Assembly: GCA_017311315.1 (NCBI GenBank)
Contig: CM029650.1
Coordinates: 15,973,118-16,037,117 of the forward strand
Source: Dendrocalamus latiflorus
Taxonomy: Eukaryota; Streptophyta; Magnoliopsida; Poales; Poaceae
Reading direction: 5' to 3'
DNA length: 64,000 nucleotides
Of the stretch, positions 35,290 to 46,477 are shown in pieces (the stretch's first letter is position 1; every line of letters begins with the position of its first letter). A program made the translations under genes and the position numbers. The notes under the pieces were generated by a model. The model did not search any database. It saw nothing but the letters and a program-made list of their open reading frames with translations, and had not been told where the DNA came from.

Positions 35290-36361
35290 GACCACACCAT
35301 ATATGGGAAAAAAGTGAAAGATGAAACCGACATTTGTAGATTTTGCTGTAACGGGAATAAAATGATGGGTTTGCATACCCTGCATTTCCTTTTACACAGT
35401 AAAGCTTCATTTGGAATGCAAGTTTTTTTTCTGGTTCCACCAGGAATTGCGAACTGATTCATGTTATTCCTAGTTCCAAATGGGTCCTAAGCTTCGCCTG
35501 ATCTAGCAACTTTAGGTTTATTTCGTCTCTTTTTTTGAGGAATCAACGGTGAGCCAAAGCCCATTTGAACTCATTATATTACTTCAAAACTGCGATCACA
35601 ATACACCAAGGCTGGTGTGCTGCAAAGCAGGTGCCCCGAAAGGTTTTCTAAAGGTTTGGATAACTCTCGATAACTTTTAGTTTTTATAACTCAGTAGGTT
35701 TTCTCTGAAGGTTTTCTGAAAGTTTAGATAAACTCTCGATAACTTTTAATTTTTATAACTCAGTAGGTTTTCCAAACTGGTTTCTTGATTTGAGTAAGGG
35801 TAAAAATGGATCGGATAGTACCAAAACCACATTCGTATTTGTATTTATAAACGAATACAAATATGAATCCGAATATTCTCGAATACAAATCGATTATTGT
35901 AACGAATACGAATTTAAATCAAATATCTATTCTATTCGGTCAAATCCGGATATTCTCATAACTTATATAGTATGAAGACATTAATAACATTTTATTCTCA
36001 TACAATCACACTTAATCATTTTAATTCACTTACTTCACCTAAAGAAACACAAATTCACGTTCAATCAAACAAAACTTGTCCAACTAAATAGTTGTATTTT
36101 TTAAAAAATATACATATTGTTTCGTCGAATATAAATATGGATACAGATAGTCTGAATAAATAACATTTTGGATAGTAAAAGTCTGTACCATATTCGTATC
36201 CATATTTTTTTTATACGAACTCGAATATAAATATGAAAAGAATAGCATAGAAATTGTTAATCGGATGGGCAAATCTATACCATATTCGCATCCTATTGAA
36301 TTTGTATCCACTTTTCACCCCTAGATTTGTGTACCACTTTGGTATTAGTTAATTAGTGTTG
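35290..36361. repeat. Duplicated segment A, part 3
   Basis: Continues the match to segment B (about 40967-41962): GGACCACA(C/G)CATATATGG, CTTCGCCTGATC(T/A)AGCAAC and the hAT MITE, ending GGTATTAGTTAATTAGTGTTG at 36361. The inverted arm begins at that point. Confidence 0.9.
35795..36323. mobile_element. hAT-type MITE, copy 1 (529 bp)
   Basis: Terminal inverted repeats are of the type TAGGGGTGAAAAxTGGAT, here TAAGGGTAAAAATGGATCGG and CCACTTTTCACCCCTA. It is flanked by GATTTGAG and GATTTGTG, an 8-bp duplication with one change. The interior is rich in ATTCGTAT/ATACGAAT motifs. No ORF. Confidence 0.88.
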
Positions 36362-36656
36362 TTTCGCGTGGACAATTTGGCTAGTTTCCTCAATTTGACA
36401 ATGAGAAAGATACATAATAGTTGTTGTAAATTGTGTATATCCATAAAGCCAGAAAGCTCTTTTTTTGTTTTCTCAAAAAAGGAATGACATAATATTTAGG
36501 GCGAATTGAGCTCAGATTCACAACGTCCTATTACACCACTGTTACAAATAATGGCGCTTTTTTTTCTTGGAATCTAACACATCTGTAGCTCGGGTTTTGG
36601 AAAGCATGAAGTAGTACAACTACTTAAAAGTGAGAATGGTGCATGCACATAAGAAC
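36357..36656 (-). repeat. Left arm of a ~300-bp inverted repeat
   Basis: Reverse complement of about 40007-40318. Shared blocks include GACAATTTGGCTAGTTTCCTC and AGCATGAAGTAGTACAAC. The arms are 3.35 kb apart and about 90 percent alike by eye. Confidence 0.9.
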
Positions 36657-37339
36657 TCAAACCTTTTTGTAGTAGTGTTTTGGTGGGATAAAGAGTTATG
36701 AGTGCACTACCACATCTACTAGGATTCAAATTTTAATATCTATCTTTACGTATAAGCGAGTATATTTTAGTATGAACTCTGTAATGTCGTGAATTTACCT
36801 TGGCCTCTGGCATTCTAAGTGTACAATACAAAAGCGCACTCATATATGTATGTGTGCTGTATATGCGTAGTGACGTGCGCTCTTGGCATTGTTCTTGTAA
36901 TTGGAAACGAAAAGTAAATTAAGTACACGTGACGACCATAATGTTTTTCTCTCAGAAAAAGTTGTCCTCGTTACTTTACAGTTGTTTTAGGACTTCCCAC
37001 TTTGTCAGGCCCACAACATCACATTAATCTTGAAAAGAACCAATATCTTGACTTTTTTGCTGTCAGTGGTCAAACTTGAAACTGAAAATAGCAAGTAGTA
37101 GGAGTCCCTAAAGAAAATCATACCTTAAGTCGTCAAGGCATGCATGCTTGACTTCACATATTACTTAGAAAAATAAAATAACATAGGCATGTAGACTTGC
37201 TGACAATTAGTTTCCTCCATATTTCTTTGTTTCTACACATTTTTGTCCAACTGAGAGACCATATGAGATGGTCTAGAATATTGTGTGATGAATTATTGCC
37301 AAGTTTATAGAGTTATAGTGTGAATTTTACATGGTTTGC
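36657..37339. other. Spacer inside the inverted repeat
   Basis: AT-rich sequence with no gene, repeat or motif I can name. Confidence 0.3.
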
Positions 37340-39060
37340 AGTTTTTCAGACCTAGCGGTCTAACCGACTGGAGAGGCAGTCAGATCGGTTGGGCTCAGCG
37401 GTCTGACCAACTGACGTCAGTAGTCTGATCGTCCAGGTGTTGGCTTTCAGCTGGAATTTGGATTTTGTTTGGGGGAATTTGGTTGTGTTTTTGATAGTTC
37501 AGACCTAGGATAGTGCATTTATGTTGTATAAAATATGTTTTAACTAACGTGGGTCAAGTTATAAAGAACTTGTGTTCGAAATTAATTTATTTGTCTTTGG
37601 ATATGCAGGAAAGGTTAGAGTTAATCATGGTCAATGGTGAGGATCGGGGCTACGCTCATGGAGGAACCGGGTCCCAGAACGATCAAGAATTCCAGGTGAG
37701 ATGGTTAAGCTCAAGTATAGCACAAGGAAAGTAGAAAATATCGAAGGGAAGATTTGAGCGATAGACTGCACCAAGTGGTTTGGTCGGTCCAAGTGAGGAA
37801 GGCGGAAAATATAGAAGGAAAAGTTTGAGTGACGAGTTGCACTAAGTGGCTTTATCGTTCCAAGTGAGGTGTGGTCCGATGAAACTAGAACGGGAGAGAC
37901 TTGTCAATGAGTGGTAAGCTATTGATGCACCTACACGTGGCAAGCATGGCGATTACTTACAAGGGAAAATAAAGATTGGGTCAAGAAAGCGTATTTTGGT
38001 AAGGAGGCTAAATACTGGATTGCATTAGGGTTAGATGTGGGCTGATTGCATTATCTATTTAATCAGTTGGGAATGGAAACTTGCAAGACAACCAACCATT
38101 CCAACCTTGTGTTCTAGGGTTAAGGTTAGAGAAGTATGAGTGATACGGTGTACTTTCTTGACCTCCTGATGGATTAGCTATGAAAACTTCATCCTCAAGT
38201 AGCAATAAATCAATTTTATTCATCGATCATAGTGTATTCTTGATTTAGTTGATTTGCTCTTGTTCTTATTGGTTTTAATCTCTTGTCGCCCCTTCTTGAG
38301 CTTGATGTGTGCCAAGGCGTGTAAGTGATGGAGATGACTCATGAAGCTTAACTCCTATCTATCTAGCCTCCATGTCTTGCAAGATTTTGAGTTTGCCCGA
38401 TTTTATTTTGATTTAACCTCATCTTGAGATTTCTTGATCCCAAGATTTTTGCTTTAAATCTTTTGAAGAAATAGCTTGCTATGACATGTGAGAACTCATC
38501 TAAAATCATCTTGGCTATTCACTACCAACAAACAAGTCATATACCGATATTTTGATGTTTGGCTAGTTTTGGTGCAATCTTGCTTGTCTTTGGGAAAGGT
38601 AAAAATTTTGATCAAGATCCTTGCATTGTTTGGATAGAATAGGTTCCTGAGACCTTAAGCAAGGTGCATGCCAAGTTTTATCTCATTTGGTTAAGGATTT
38701 TGGAGTTGCACCGTTTTTGGTCTTAGCGCAGGCTGAATTTCTATCCTAAAAACAGGGGAGCGGTCATACCGCCCTAGGCCCAGTCCAATTGGCCACCGGT
38801 CAAACCACCACGTTCAAGCCGGTCATACTGTCGGCTCCTTGTCGCTCAAACTGGCCACTAGTCCAATCGCACTCTCTTTGGCGGTCAGACCGATGAGGTA
38901 CTGTAATATCTCTCTCTTGGGTTTTTGATATTGTTATTTTGTTCTGTCCTTCTAATTTTGATCTTCATAGCCTATAACTATTGGAGTGAAAATTTTGTTA
39001 ATACTTCGGAAAAATTTCTAAGGCACCATTTAACCCCTATTGCCATACCGGTCCTGCACC
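37340..39060 (-). repeat. Dispersed repeat, copy 3 (inverted)
   Basis: Reverse complement of the family at 4222-5915 and 8767-10268. The match runs from GACCGGTATGGCAA (about 39045) to GGTGCAT (about 37930). The part 37340-37930 extends beyond what the other two copies keep. It contains paired GGTCAGACCG/CGGTCTGACC-like motifs. No coding. Confidence 0.7.
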
Positions 39061-39201
39061 AACGAAATAAAATTTAGTCAAATTTTGTTCTTTATAAATA
39101 CTAGACGTCGTAAGAAATATATGAAATTCAAGGCAACACTATACATCAAAGAAAAAGTTCATTTGGAAGATGATAGGATTAACTCATCAGAGATGTCAAC
39201 G

Positions 39202-39357
39202 ACAAGCAAGCACTAGCTTTCATTTTTCCTAGCCAAACTCTTGAAAACTATGTTCAGGCTCAAGAAGTAACACACAACGCACAAGCAAGCACTAGCTTTC
39301 GTTTTTCATAGCCAAACTCTTGAAAACTATGTTCAGGCTCAAGAAGTAACACATATT
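39202..39357. repeat. 79-bp tandem duplication
   Basis: Two adjacent copies of ACAAGCAAGCACTAGCTTTC...CAAGAAGTAACACA, starting at 39202 and 39281, with very few differences. Adjacent duplication of this kind suggests replication slippage. Confidence 0.9.
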
Positions 39358-40006
39358 AACCAGACGGATCCCTGCGAGACTATAACTTACTATATATCTA
39401 TAGCTAGACTCTATGCGATTCATTTGAACTTAAAAACTTAGACTTCTTTACTATAGCGACTTAAAATACATTATAGCTATTGATAATTTTTTAGCATAAT
39501 TAAATTCTAAAATTGAAAAAAAAAAGTTATATTGACATGGACAATACAAAAGAATAAAGACAAAAAGAAAAGGCAAAAAAGCACAAAAATAATAAAAAAA
39601 TAAAAAGACGAAATTAAAAAACTGAGAGCCAGAAGCAAAAGCTCAAACGAGGAGTTTGAGATGATCTTTTAATAGATACGATTGTTCATGTAAATACAAA
39701 TGCATTGAACTTATTACTGTTGTTTTTTCTATAAGGCCATTTTTTGCAGTAAAATTTCAACTAAACATGTGCTTTACTTACAGAGAAAGAAACTCGAAGA
39801 TTACCTAGCTCACACGCAGGCGTGAATTAGACAAGAACATTTCGCAAGCTTGGAATATATCGAAATCATTCACCTTACCGAAGACCAAAATAATTGTCAA
39901 ACATTGCAATTGTGTCATCCAATAATTACAGCTGACCAAACTGAAACCAATGTGATGATACTGACTGCCTCAGGGGAAAGATGCTTTGTCTCGCATGTAA
40001 ATTGTA
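39358..40006. other. Spacer, nothing recognised
   Basis: AT-rich, with poly-A tracts near 39515-39610. The frame at 39850-40092 overlaps the inverted arm and has no domain. Confidence 0.3.
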
Positions 40007-40318
40007 GCAAGAATTCTTACGTGCATGCACCATTTTCACTTTTAAGTAGTTGTACTACTTCATGCTTTCCACCCGAGCTACAGATGTGTTAGATTCCAAA
40101 AAAAAAGTGTCATTATTTGTAACAGTGGTGTAATAGGACGTTGTGAATCTGAGCTCAATTCGCCTTAAATATTATGTCATTCCTTTTTTGAGAAAACAAA
40201 AAAGAGCTTTCTGGCTTTATGGATATACACAATTTACAACAACTATATATTATGTATCTTTCTCATTGTCAAATTGAGGAAACTAGCCAAATTGTCCACA
40301 CGAATCAACAACATTGTT
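40007..40318 (+). repeat. Right arm of the ~300-bp inverted repeat
   Basis: Pairs with 36357-36656. Its inner end is GTGCATGCACCATTTTCAC and its outer end CCACACGAATCAACAACATTG. The outer 80 bp are also the start of duplicated segments A and B. Confidence 0.9.
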
Positions 40319-41962
40319 GTGGTGTTATGTAATTTGGCGAAGGATTGTGTAAATAGGTATAACAGAATATAACCCGTGAAAAAAAGTAGGCATAAGAGAT
40401 GATACTCTCTCCGATCTTTTTAATTTAGGTTATTGACTTTCTTTGGGATGTAACATTGATCATTGTATTTTACAACTTTATATTAGGAAAGATTAACAAA
40501 ATTGTAAATTATGAAATTAATTTTAACGAACAATCTAGTGATATAAGTTTCACTTGGCCAATAATCGTGATAAGTTTCAAACACAATAACTGACTCTAAA
40601 ATGCCAAATAAAAAGGAACAGAGTAGAGGACTATGCTTATTAATAAAACGTGAGAAAAAGAGGGTGCTGTGTTTACTGTGAAGGGCTAGAAATTCTCATA
40701 TAAATCCGAAGCAAAAGAGAAAGGTATATATCGTTGATTATGGTTGCTCTAGATTATAATGGTGTAGATTAATCAGATATAGATATAAGATTTATTATAA
40801 TTGTATAAGGAATATAATTGTATTTCAATGATAAGCATGATAGTTATATAACAAGTACAACTTTATATTTCGATATAAGCATATGCATTTAGTATCATCT
40901 AAAAGGCTAGTAATTACTACCAAAGGATTTTTTGTGGAAACGTTGTAAGCAAGTGCTGTATAGAAAGGACCACAGCATATATGGAAAAAAAAGTGAAAGA
41001 CGAAACCGATATTTGTAGATTTTGCTGTAACGGGAACAAAATGCTGGGTTTGCACACCCTGCTTTTCCTTTTGGACAGTAAACCTTCATTTGGAATGCAG
41101 GTTTTTTTTTGGTTCCACCAGGAATTGAGAACTGGTTCATGTTATTCCTAGTTCCATATGGGTCCTAAGCTTCGCCTGATCAAGCAACTTTAGGTTTATT
41201 TCGTCTCTCTTTTTGAGGAATCAACTGTGAGCCAATGCCCATTTGAACTCATTAGTGGATAACTCTCGATAACTTTTAATTTTTATAATTCAGTAGGTTT
41301 TCTCGGAAGGTTTTCTAAAGGTTTGGATAACTCTCGACAACTTTTAATTTTTATAACTCAGTAGGTTTTCTAAACTGTTTACTTGATTTGAGTAGGAGTG
41401 AAAATGGATCGGATAGTGACAAAACCACATTCATATTCGTATTTATAAACGAATATGAATATGATTCCGAATATTCTCGAATACAAATCAAATATTGTAA
41501 CAAATACGAATTCGAATCAAATATCTATTTAATTCGGTCAAATTCGGATATCCTTATAACTTATGTGGTATGAAGACATTAATAACCTTTTATCCTAGTA
41601 CAATCACACTTAATCATTTTAATTCATTTACTTACCTAAAGAAACACAAATTCACGTTCAATCAAACAAAACTTGTCCAAACTAATTAGTCGTATTTTGA
41701 TAAAATACACATATTGCTTCATCGAATATGAATATAGATACGAATAGTCCTGGATAAAATAACAATTTGTATAGTAAAAGTCCATATCATATTCGTATCC
41801 ATATTTTTTATACGAATTCGAATATAAATATGAATAGAATAGCATAGCATAGAAATTGTTAATCGGATGGAAAATCTATACCATATTCGCATTCTATCGA
41901 ATTCGTATCCACTTTTCACCCTTAGATTTGAGTACTACTTTGGTATTAGTTAATTAGTGTTG
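40236..41962. repeat. Duplicated segment B (undisrupted copy of segment A)
   Basis: Direct paralogue of 13727-13995 + 25939-26436 + 35290-36361, without the gypsy and copia insertions, so it serves as an empty-site reference. Both copies carry the same hAT MITE in the same flank, so the duplication came after the MITE and before the retroelements. No protein-coding content. Confidence 0.92.
41393..41924. mobile_element. hAT-type MITE, copy 2 (532 bp)
   Basis: Ends are TAGGAGTGAAAATGGATCGG and CCACTTTTCACCCTTA. It is flanked by perfect GATTTGAG duplications at 41385-41392 and 41925-41932. Orthologous in position to the copy at 35795-36323 within the duplicated segment. Confidence 0.92.
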
Positions 41963-42528
41963 AAAGTTAGGCTAATGTATGGTAATAAGCTTCGTTACTT
42001 TGGTACCCTTCGTGCTGACGTGAAAATTAAGCTTACATTTATTTCCTTTGAAAGTTGTGAGAAATGCAAACAAATTAAAGGTTCCAATTTTAACTTCATT
42101 GAGACTTTCTCTAGCATTTTTAAGCACCTAATGTTCTTTGATTATCACAAGAATTGGAATTGAATCATTTGTGTTAAATATATTAAAACACAGAATAGGC
42201 CCAGCCTTTGCCTGTTTTTCCTTTCTTTGTTTTTGGTAATCATGTGAAAAGATGAGGAAAGTTAGGGAAAGGGAAAACAAACAAAATATCGGTCAGGGAA
42301 AGGCAAAGCTGCTAGAAAGGGTAGTGGGGACCATTCTGCATTTTTTTCCTTTCAATGTGCACTGGGATAAAACAAAATCCCCTAGACTAAGGAGATAATA
42401 ACACGAATAAAATGGCAAAGATAAATGACCATTATATAAAGTATAATTGTTTTGAGGGCACGAATCATAGTTGCCACATAGGCCGTCTCTTCCTTGCCAT
42501 ATCATCTAAAAACATAAGTGGACCGGAG
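41963..42528. other. Spacer, nothing recognised
   Basis: AT-rich sequence between segment B and the hAT element. The short frames (41957-42163 plus, 42293-42505 minus) show no domain. 42521-42528 (GACCGGAG) is the left target duplication of the hAT element. Confidence 0.3.
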
Positions 42529-44274
42529 TAGAGATGGCAACGGGTACATACCCGCTGGGTATAGCCACCCCATACCCGCACCCGACAGATATAACTCTAC
42601 CCGCTACGATACCCGTACCCGCACACGGGTATAGAAACTTACTCGTACCCGCACCCGCACAGGTATTTATACCCGACGGGTAACCCATACCCGCGGATCA
42701 TCATATCACAGGATTGAGCAATTGAGCAATATAACATCACAGACCTATATTGCTGGAAACGCATGCTAGCCCCATTTCTGTTAGCATGTTCTATCTCAGA
42801 AAACAACACTTGAACCAAAAAAACAAATTCCTTCTGTCTGACCCACCTATTGGTCTCTATGATCCAATAGAGATTTCACCATCTGTCCTTCCACACAACA
42901 CTAACCCAGTTGAACCACTGTCACCAATGTATCCAAACTACACATCCTATGATCCGGTATTGACTGGGAAATGCCATGTAAATAAACTAGAAAGTATGAA
43001 ATGCAACTTGAAAGAACTGAAGTATGAAATCCACAGTACCACACTATCCAAAGCTCCAGGCAAAATGCAACTCCAAAAATCTAGAATGTCAACATACAAC
43101 TACCAAGTTCATGAGTTCATCACATATTATATTACATGTTCTTGACTCAACCATAGCAGTAGTTGTAATACCAGCATTACAATCAAAAGGAGATACATAT
43201 TGCACTTGCATTTTTGACTTGGAATAGCTGCAGCATAGCAGCAGGCTGATGAGGAAGCAGGCAGCATATTGGAATAGCTGCAAGCGGATTGATTTTGATT
43301 CAAAGGGCAAGCTCCTACATGAACAGATTTGCATGAGTAAGCATCTATGAGGAAGAGCACAAATATACAACACAAATATAAAACATGATTGACACATGCT
43401 AAGCACGATAACCTGCAGCCCCACTTGTATATCGGCGGGTGCAGGTCGTCGTCCCTTCGGGGCGGCGTCGAAGTCAGCAAAAGGCAAAAGGACAGCAAGG
43501 TTAAGGTCAAGGTCTTAAGGATGAGGAAGAGCATCACCGGCTGTCCTCGTGCGTGGTGCTGGAGTTCGCCGCCATGGATGGAATGGAGGCAACGAGCGGT
43601 GAGAAGTCGCGAATCAGGAGGGGAGACCGTGTGCGGCGGCAGCTAGCAGGGGGAGGGGGAGGGGAGGCCGGTGGCAGGAGGGGAGACCGTGTGCGGCGTA
43701 GATTAGTGCGGCGGCGGCTAGCTGGGGGATGGGGAGCCGGATGCAGGAGGGGAGACCGGGAGAGGTGTGCGGCGGCGGCTAGCAGGGGGAGGGGGAGGCC
43801 GGATCGCCAGAGGCAGGAGGGGAGACCCGGAGGCTGGAGGCAGGAGGGGAGAGTCGGGAGACCGTGTGCGGTGCGGCGGCGGCTCGCAGGGGGAGGGGGA
43901 CGAGGCCACGAAGGGGAGGCGGCCGCCGGAATGGGAGACCGAATGGAATGGGATTAGGCTAGGGTTTCATCGGTCGGCAGGGCAGACTCGACAGTCGGCA
44001 CTCGGTCTCCGCAGCAGTATATGGGCCTAACTCATGAGCCCATGAGTAGGGCAGTAGGTTGCTGAACCGCTGAATTAATAAGATATGCGGGTATATTTTA
44101 CCCACGGGTATGCAGGTACGGGTAATATACAGTCGTACCTGCACCGCTCTACCTGATGGGTAGAGATTTTTGCCCATCCGTATACCCGCGGGTGAAGATA
44201 TCTTTCCATGCTCATCTCCTTATCGGGTAAAACCCATCGGGTACTCGGGTTTCGGGTACCCATTGCCATCTCTA
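42529..44274. mobile_element. Non-autonomous hAT element, 1746 bp
   Basis: Terminal inverted repeats TAGAGATGGCAACGGGTA and TACCCATTGCCATCTCTA are flanked by perfect 8-bp duplications GACCGGAG (42521-42528 and 44275-44282). Both subterminal regions (42540-42700 and 44085-44260) are dense in ACCCG/CGGGT motifs, as hAT transposase-binding regions often are. The TIR is close to the rice Dart/nDart type (recall). No transposase domain is seen; the frame 42750-43145 has no recognisable match. A G-rich minisatellite lies at 43615-43930. Confidence 0.93.
43615..43930. repeat. G-rich minisatellite in the hAT element
   Basis: Repeated blocks of GCAGGAGGGGAGACCG, TGTGCGGCGGCGGCTAGC and AGGGGGAGGGGGAGGCCGG occur four to five times with variable order and spacing. 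It supports open frames on both strands that are low-complexity artefacts. The runs of G are compatible with quadruplex formation on the plus strand. Confidence 0.75.
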
Positions 44275-44282
44275 GACCGGAG

Positions 44283-44766
44283 AGAAGGTTAAGGAAGAGA
44301 TGCGCTGTGGGCACGCAAACCATCATGCAAGAGGGAGAATTGTGAGGAAGCCTAACAAGAAAAGGTTTGGTGAAAATAACAGAAAGGTAAGGGTTGTTTT
44401 GAATGCTGTCTCTAGATGACATGGAAACTTATGATACAACCTATTACATATGCCCTGAGAACAAGAGAGAGTAAGCTATTCACTTATAAATGCTAAAAAT
44501 AGAAGATCAGCAAAGGAAATCAAGCTAAGAACAAGATTTAAAAAGAGACCTTATATTTTGGTACGGATCAAGTACAGGTTTGCACATCTCTGATCTTAAA
44601 TTTCACTTGGTACATTCTTAGTTAAGTTAAATGCGTGGTGTTCAAGCCACCCAATTTCCTAGTAATTTCCTGTTAATGCTCAATTAATGCACGTAGAATT
44701 TTGAACCTAATTTTGTTGCATGTTGCTCCATACCATGTCGACGCTTACCTGTAAAGAAAACATTAA
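44283..44766. other. Spacer, nothing recognised
   Basis: AT-rich intergenic sequence with no gene or repeat identified. 44764-44766 (TAA) is the left duplication of the next MITE. Confidence 0.3.
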
Positions 44767-44874
44767 GGGCCTGTTTGGAACAGAGGAATTTCACAGGAAT
44801 TTTGTAGGAATTTTGCAGGAAACAGTTCAATTCCCGTAGGAATCGGGGAAAATTCCTGCATTCCAAACAGGGCC
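44767..44874. mobile_element. Short Tourist-like MITE, 108 bp
   Basis: Terminal inverted repeats GGGCCTGTTTGGAACAGAGG and TGCATTCCAAACAGGGCC, flanked by TAA (44764-44766 and 44875-44877). Internal GGAATTTT/AAAATTCC repeats allow near-complete folding. Confidence 0.88.
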
Positions 44875-44877
44875 TAA

Positions 44878-45356
44878 AATAATAAGGGCATGCTGAATGC
44901 ATGGCAGTGCAAAGTCAAATATAGTAATCTGTGGATCGATGGCCAAAAGTTTTGGACCTAGCTTCTAGTTCTTTGAACTGTGCATCACATGATAATCATA
45001 CGTCGTAATCTCCACGTGGATGTCTCACCATATATATGATTACCATATTGGACTCCGATTCCCAAACTATGGAAAGTCTAATATCTTGAAACCGTCGATC
45101 AGTTTCTTCTTCTTCTCACCATATATATCGTATTTTCGTCGACTGATAGCGTGAACTAATAACCTTCTACTAACTCGGAGCATTGATTCGTCAACTCTCC
45201 CAACGAAATTCAAAACTAGCATGCATCTAGCCAGCCAGTAGAGAAAAAAAATCAGTAAATCAACTTGGCTTCCTGTCGTGCACAGTGTCGATCCATATAG
45301 TCTTCGCACAAACAAGACTTTAAAGCAATATATACATATCTACAAACAACTAGCAT
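44878..45356. other. Upstream region before the gap, possible SAUR promoter/5' UTR
   Basis: No ORF. The end (45290-45356) has short ATATATACATAT sequence and an A/C-rich stretch, ACAAACAACTAGC, just before the gap. A SAUR C-terminus follows beyond the gap on the same strand, so this could be its promoter and leader. That is inference only. Confidence 0.3.
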
Positions 45357-45456
45357 NNNNNNNNNNNNNNNNNNNNNNNNNNNNNNNNNNNNNNNNNNNN
45401 NNNNNNNNNNNNNNNNNNNNNNNNNNNNNNNNNNNNNNNNNNNNNNNNNNNNNNNN
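45357..45456. other. Assembly gap (100 N)
   Basis: Exactly 100 N, a standard placeholder, so the true length is unknown. It lies between a possible SAUR leader and a small LTR element and probably hides the SAUR N-terminal half and one LTR end. Confidence 1.
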
Positions 45457-45853
45457 GTATTAGGCCTTCTCCCACCAAAAGACTAGTCTAATGGGTGGGG
45501 GCTCCTTCACACTTATAAGTTGTGCTTGCTCTTCTCCCACAATCCATGTGGGACTATTCCTAACAATCTCCCCCTCACACATGGATTGAGCACTTCTGCA
45601 ACCATGAGGTCTAAGGAGATGTTAGGCACCTGGGTTCTGATACCAATTGTTACAAATCTAATCCTTGAATTCTAATCTTTATTTCTCGCAAATATTGCAA
45701 TGTATAAACTGGTTACAAGCCTCTCAATTTATATGCTTATAACTCCTACTAACATACGACTAGGACTTCGAATTGGACACTACTTCAACTCGAATTACAC
45801 ACGAAATCGAACTCGATTACGACTAGGACTGTAAGTCAAGATTAAATCTAACA
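45457..45853 (-). mobile_element. Compact LTR element (TRIM-like), minus strand, cut by the gap
   Basis: The right LTR is 45648-45853 (TGTTACAAATC...AATCTAACA on plus). Inside it, 45635-45645 is the reverse complement of TGGTATCAGAA, an initiator tRNA-Met primer site. Only about 70 bp further, 45566-45580 is the reverse complement of GTGTGAGGGGGAGAT, a polypurine tract. Next to it is TAACA (45561-45565), which on minus opens a second LTR, TGTTAGGAATAGTCCCACAT. An internal region of about 82 bp is what terminal-repeat retrotransposons in miniature show. However, the two LTR sequences do not look alike, so a deletion joining two elements is an alternative. Confidence 0.6.
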
Positions 45854-45854
45854 A

Positions 45855-46028
45855 TTCGTGATCCCGACGGCGTACCTCAAACACCCGTCCTTGGTGATGC
45901 TGCTCAAGAGGGTGGAGGACGAGTTCGGCGTCGACCACCGCTGCGGCGGCCTCACCATCCCCTGCACCGAGGGCGACTTCGCCACCATCGTCGGCGGCAT
46001 GGGCAGCTGCAGCGCGTCGCGGCACTAG
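45855..46028 (+). pseudogene. SAUR (small auxin-up RNA) C-terminal fragment
   Basis: Small auxin-up RNA proteins are short auxin-induced growth regulators that act on PP2C-D phosphatases. In one intact frame of 57 residues to TAG (46026-46028), the sequence shows FVIPTAYLKHPSLVMLLKRV, EDEFGVDHRCGGLTIPC and a final DFATIVGGM. This is the conserved second half of the SAUR domain. The N-terminal half is missing because an LTR ends at 45853. Typical SAURs are intronless and about 90-180 residues. The rest of the gene may lie in or before the gap. The intact frame suggests that the insertion is recent or that the gene is polymorphic. Confidence 0.88.
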
Positions 46029-46477
46029 CTGATGATCACCACTGGCGTCGGCCGGCCCCAAGAGCGGTCATGGCCGATCCAACTGATTAGATTCTAGGAC
46101 ACATTTGTTTCCTTTTTCTGAGGATTAATTCTTCTCGAGATGTAGTACTACTATTGGGTTTGCTCGTACCCTGCAAAGATAAAATGGATAAATTGAGTTG
46201 TTCTCATCTCATCACATTACAGTATTCCGAGGTGTCAATTTGTGACCATCTCTACCTGCTGATCATTCGTCCCAAATGGTTTACGTTTGTTAGCTATAAT
46301 CTTGACTAGTAACATCAGGATATGGAGTTAGTGGTATAGTTAGTAGTTGCATTTAGAATATTGCATTAAGTGGTCGTAATGTTAAGTTTTATTGGTGGTA
46401 ATGGACTATCAAAGTCTTGTAATCGTTTGTTATATTCAGTAGTATACAAAGGGGAGAAAACTAGAAGTTGGAAGAAA
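46029..46477 (+). other. SAUR 3' flank
   Basis: AT-rich sequence after the SAUR stop, probably its 3' UTR and spacer. No gene or named repeat. Confidence 0.35.

Noticed and set aside
39850..40092. 80-residue plus-strand frame
   Set aside because: Half of it lies in the inverted repeat arm; no domain or conserved composition.
43553..44030. Gly/Arg-rich frames in the hAT element
   Set aside because: Product of the G-rich minisatellite; no transposase or zinc-finger motif.
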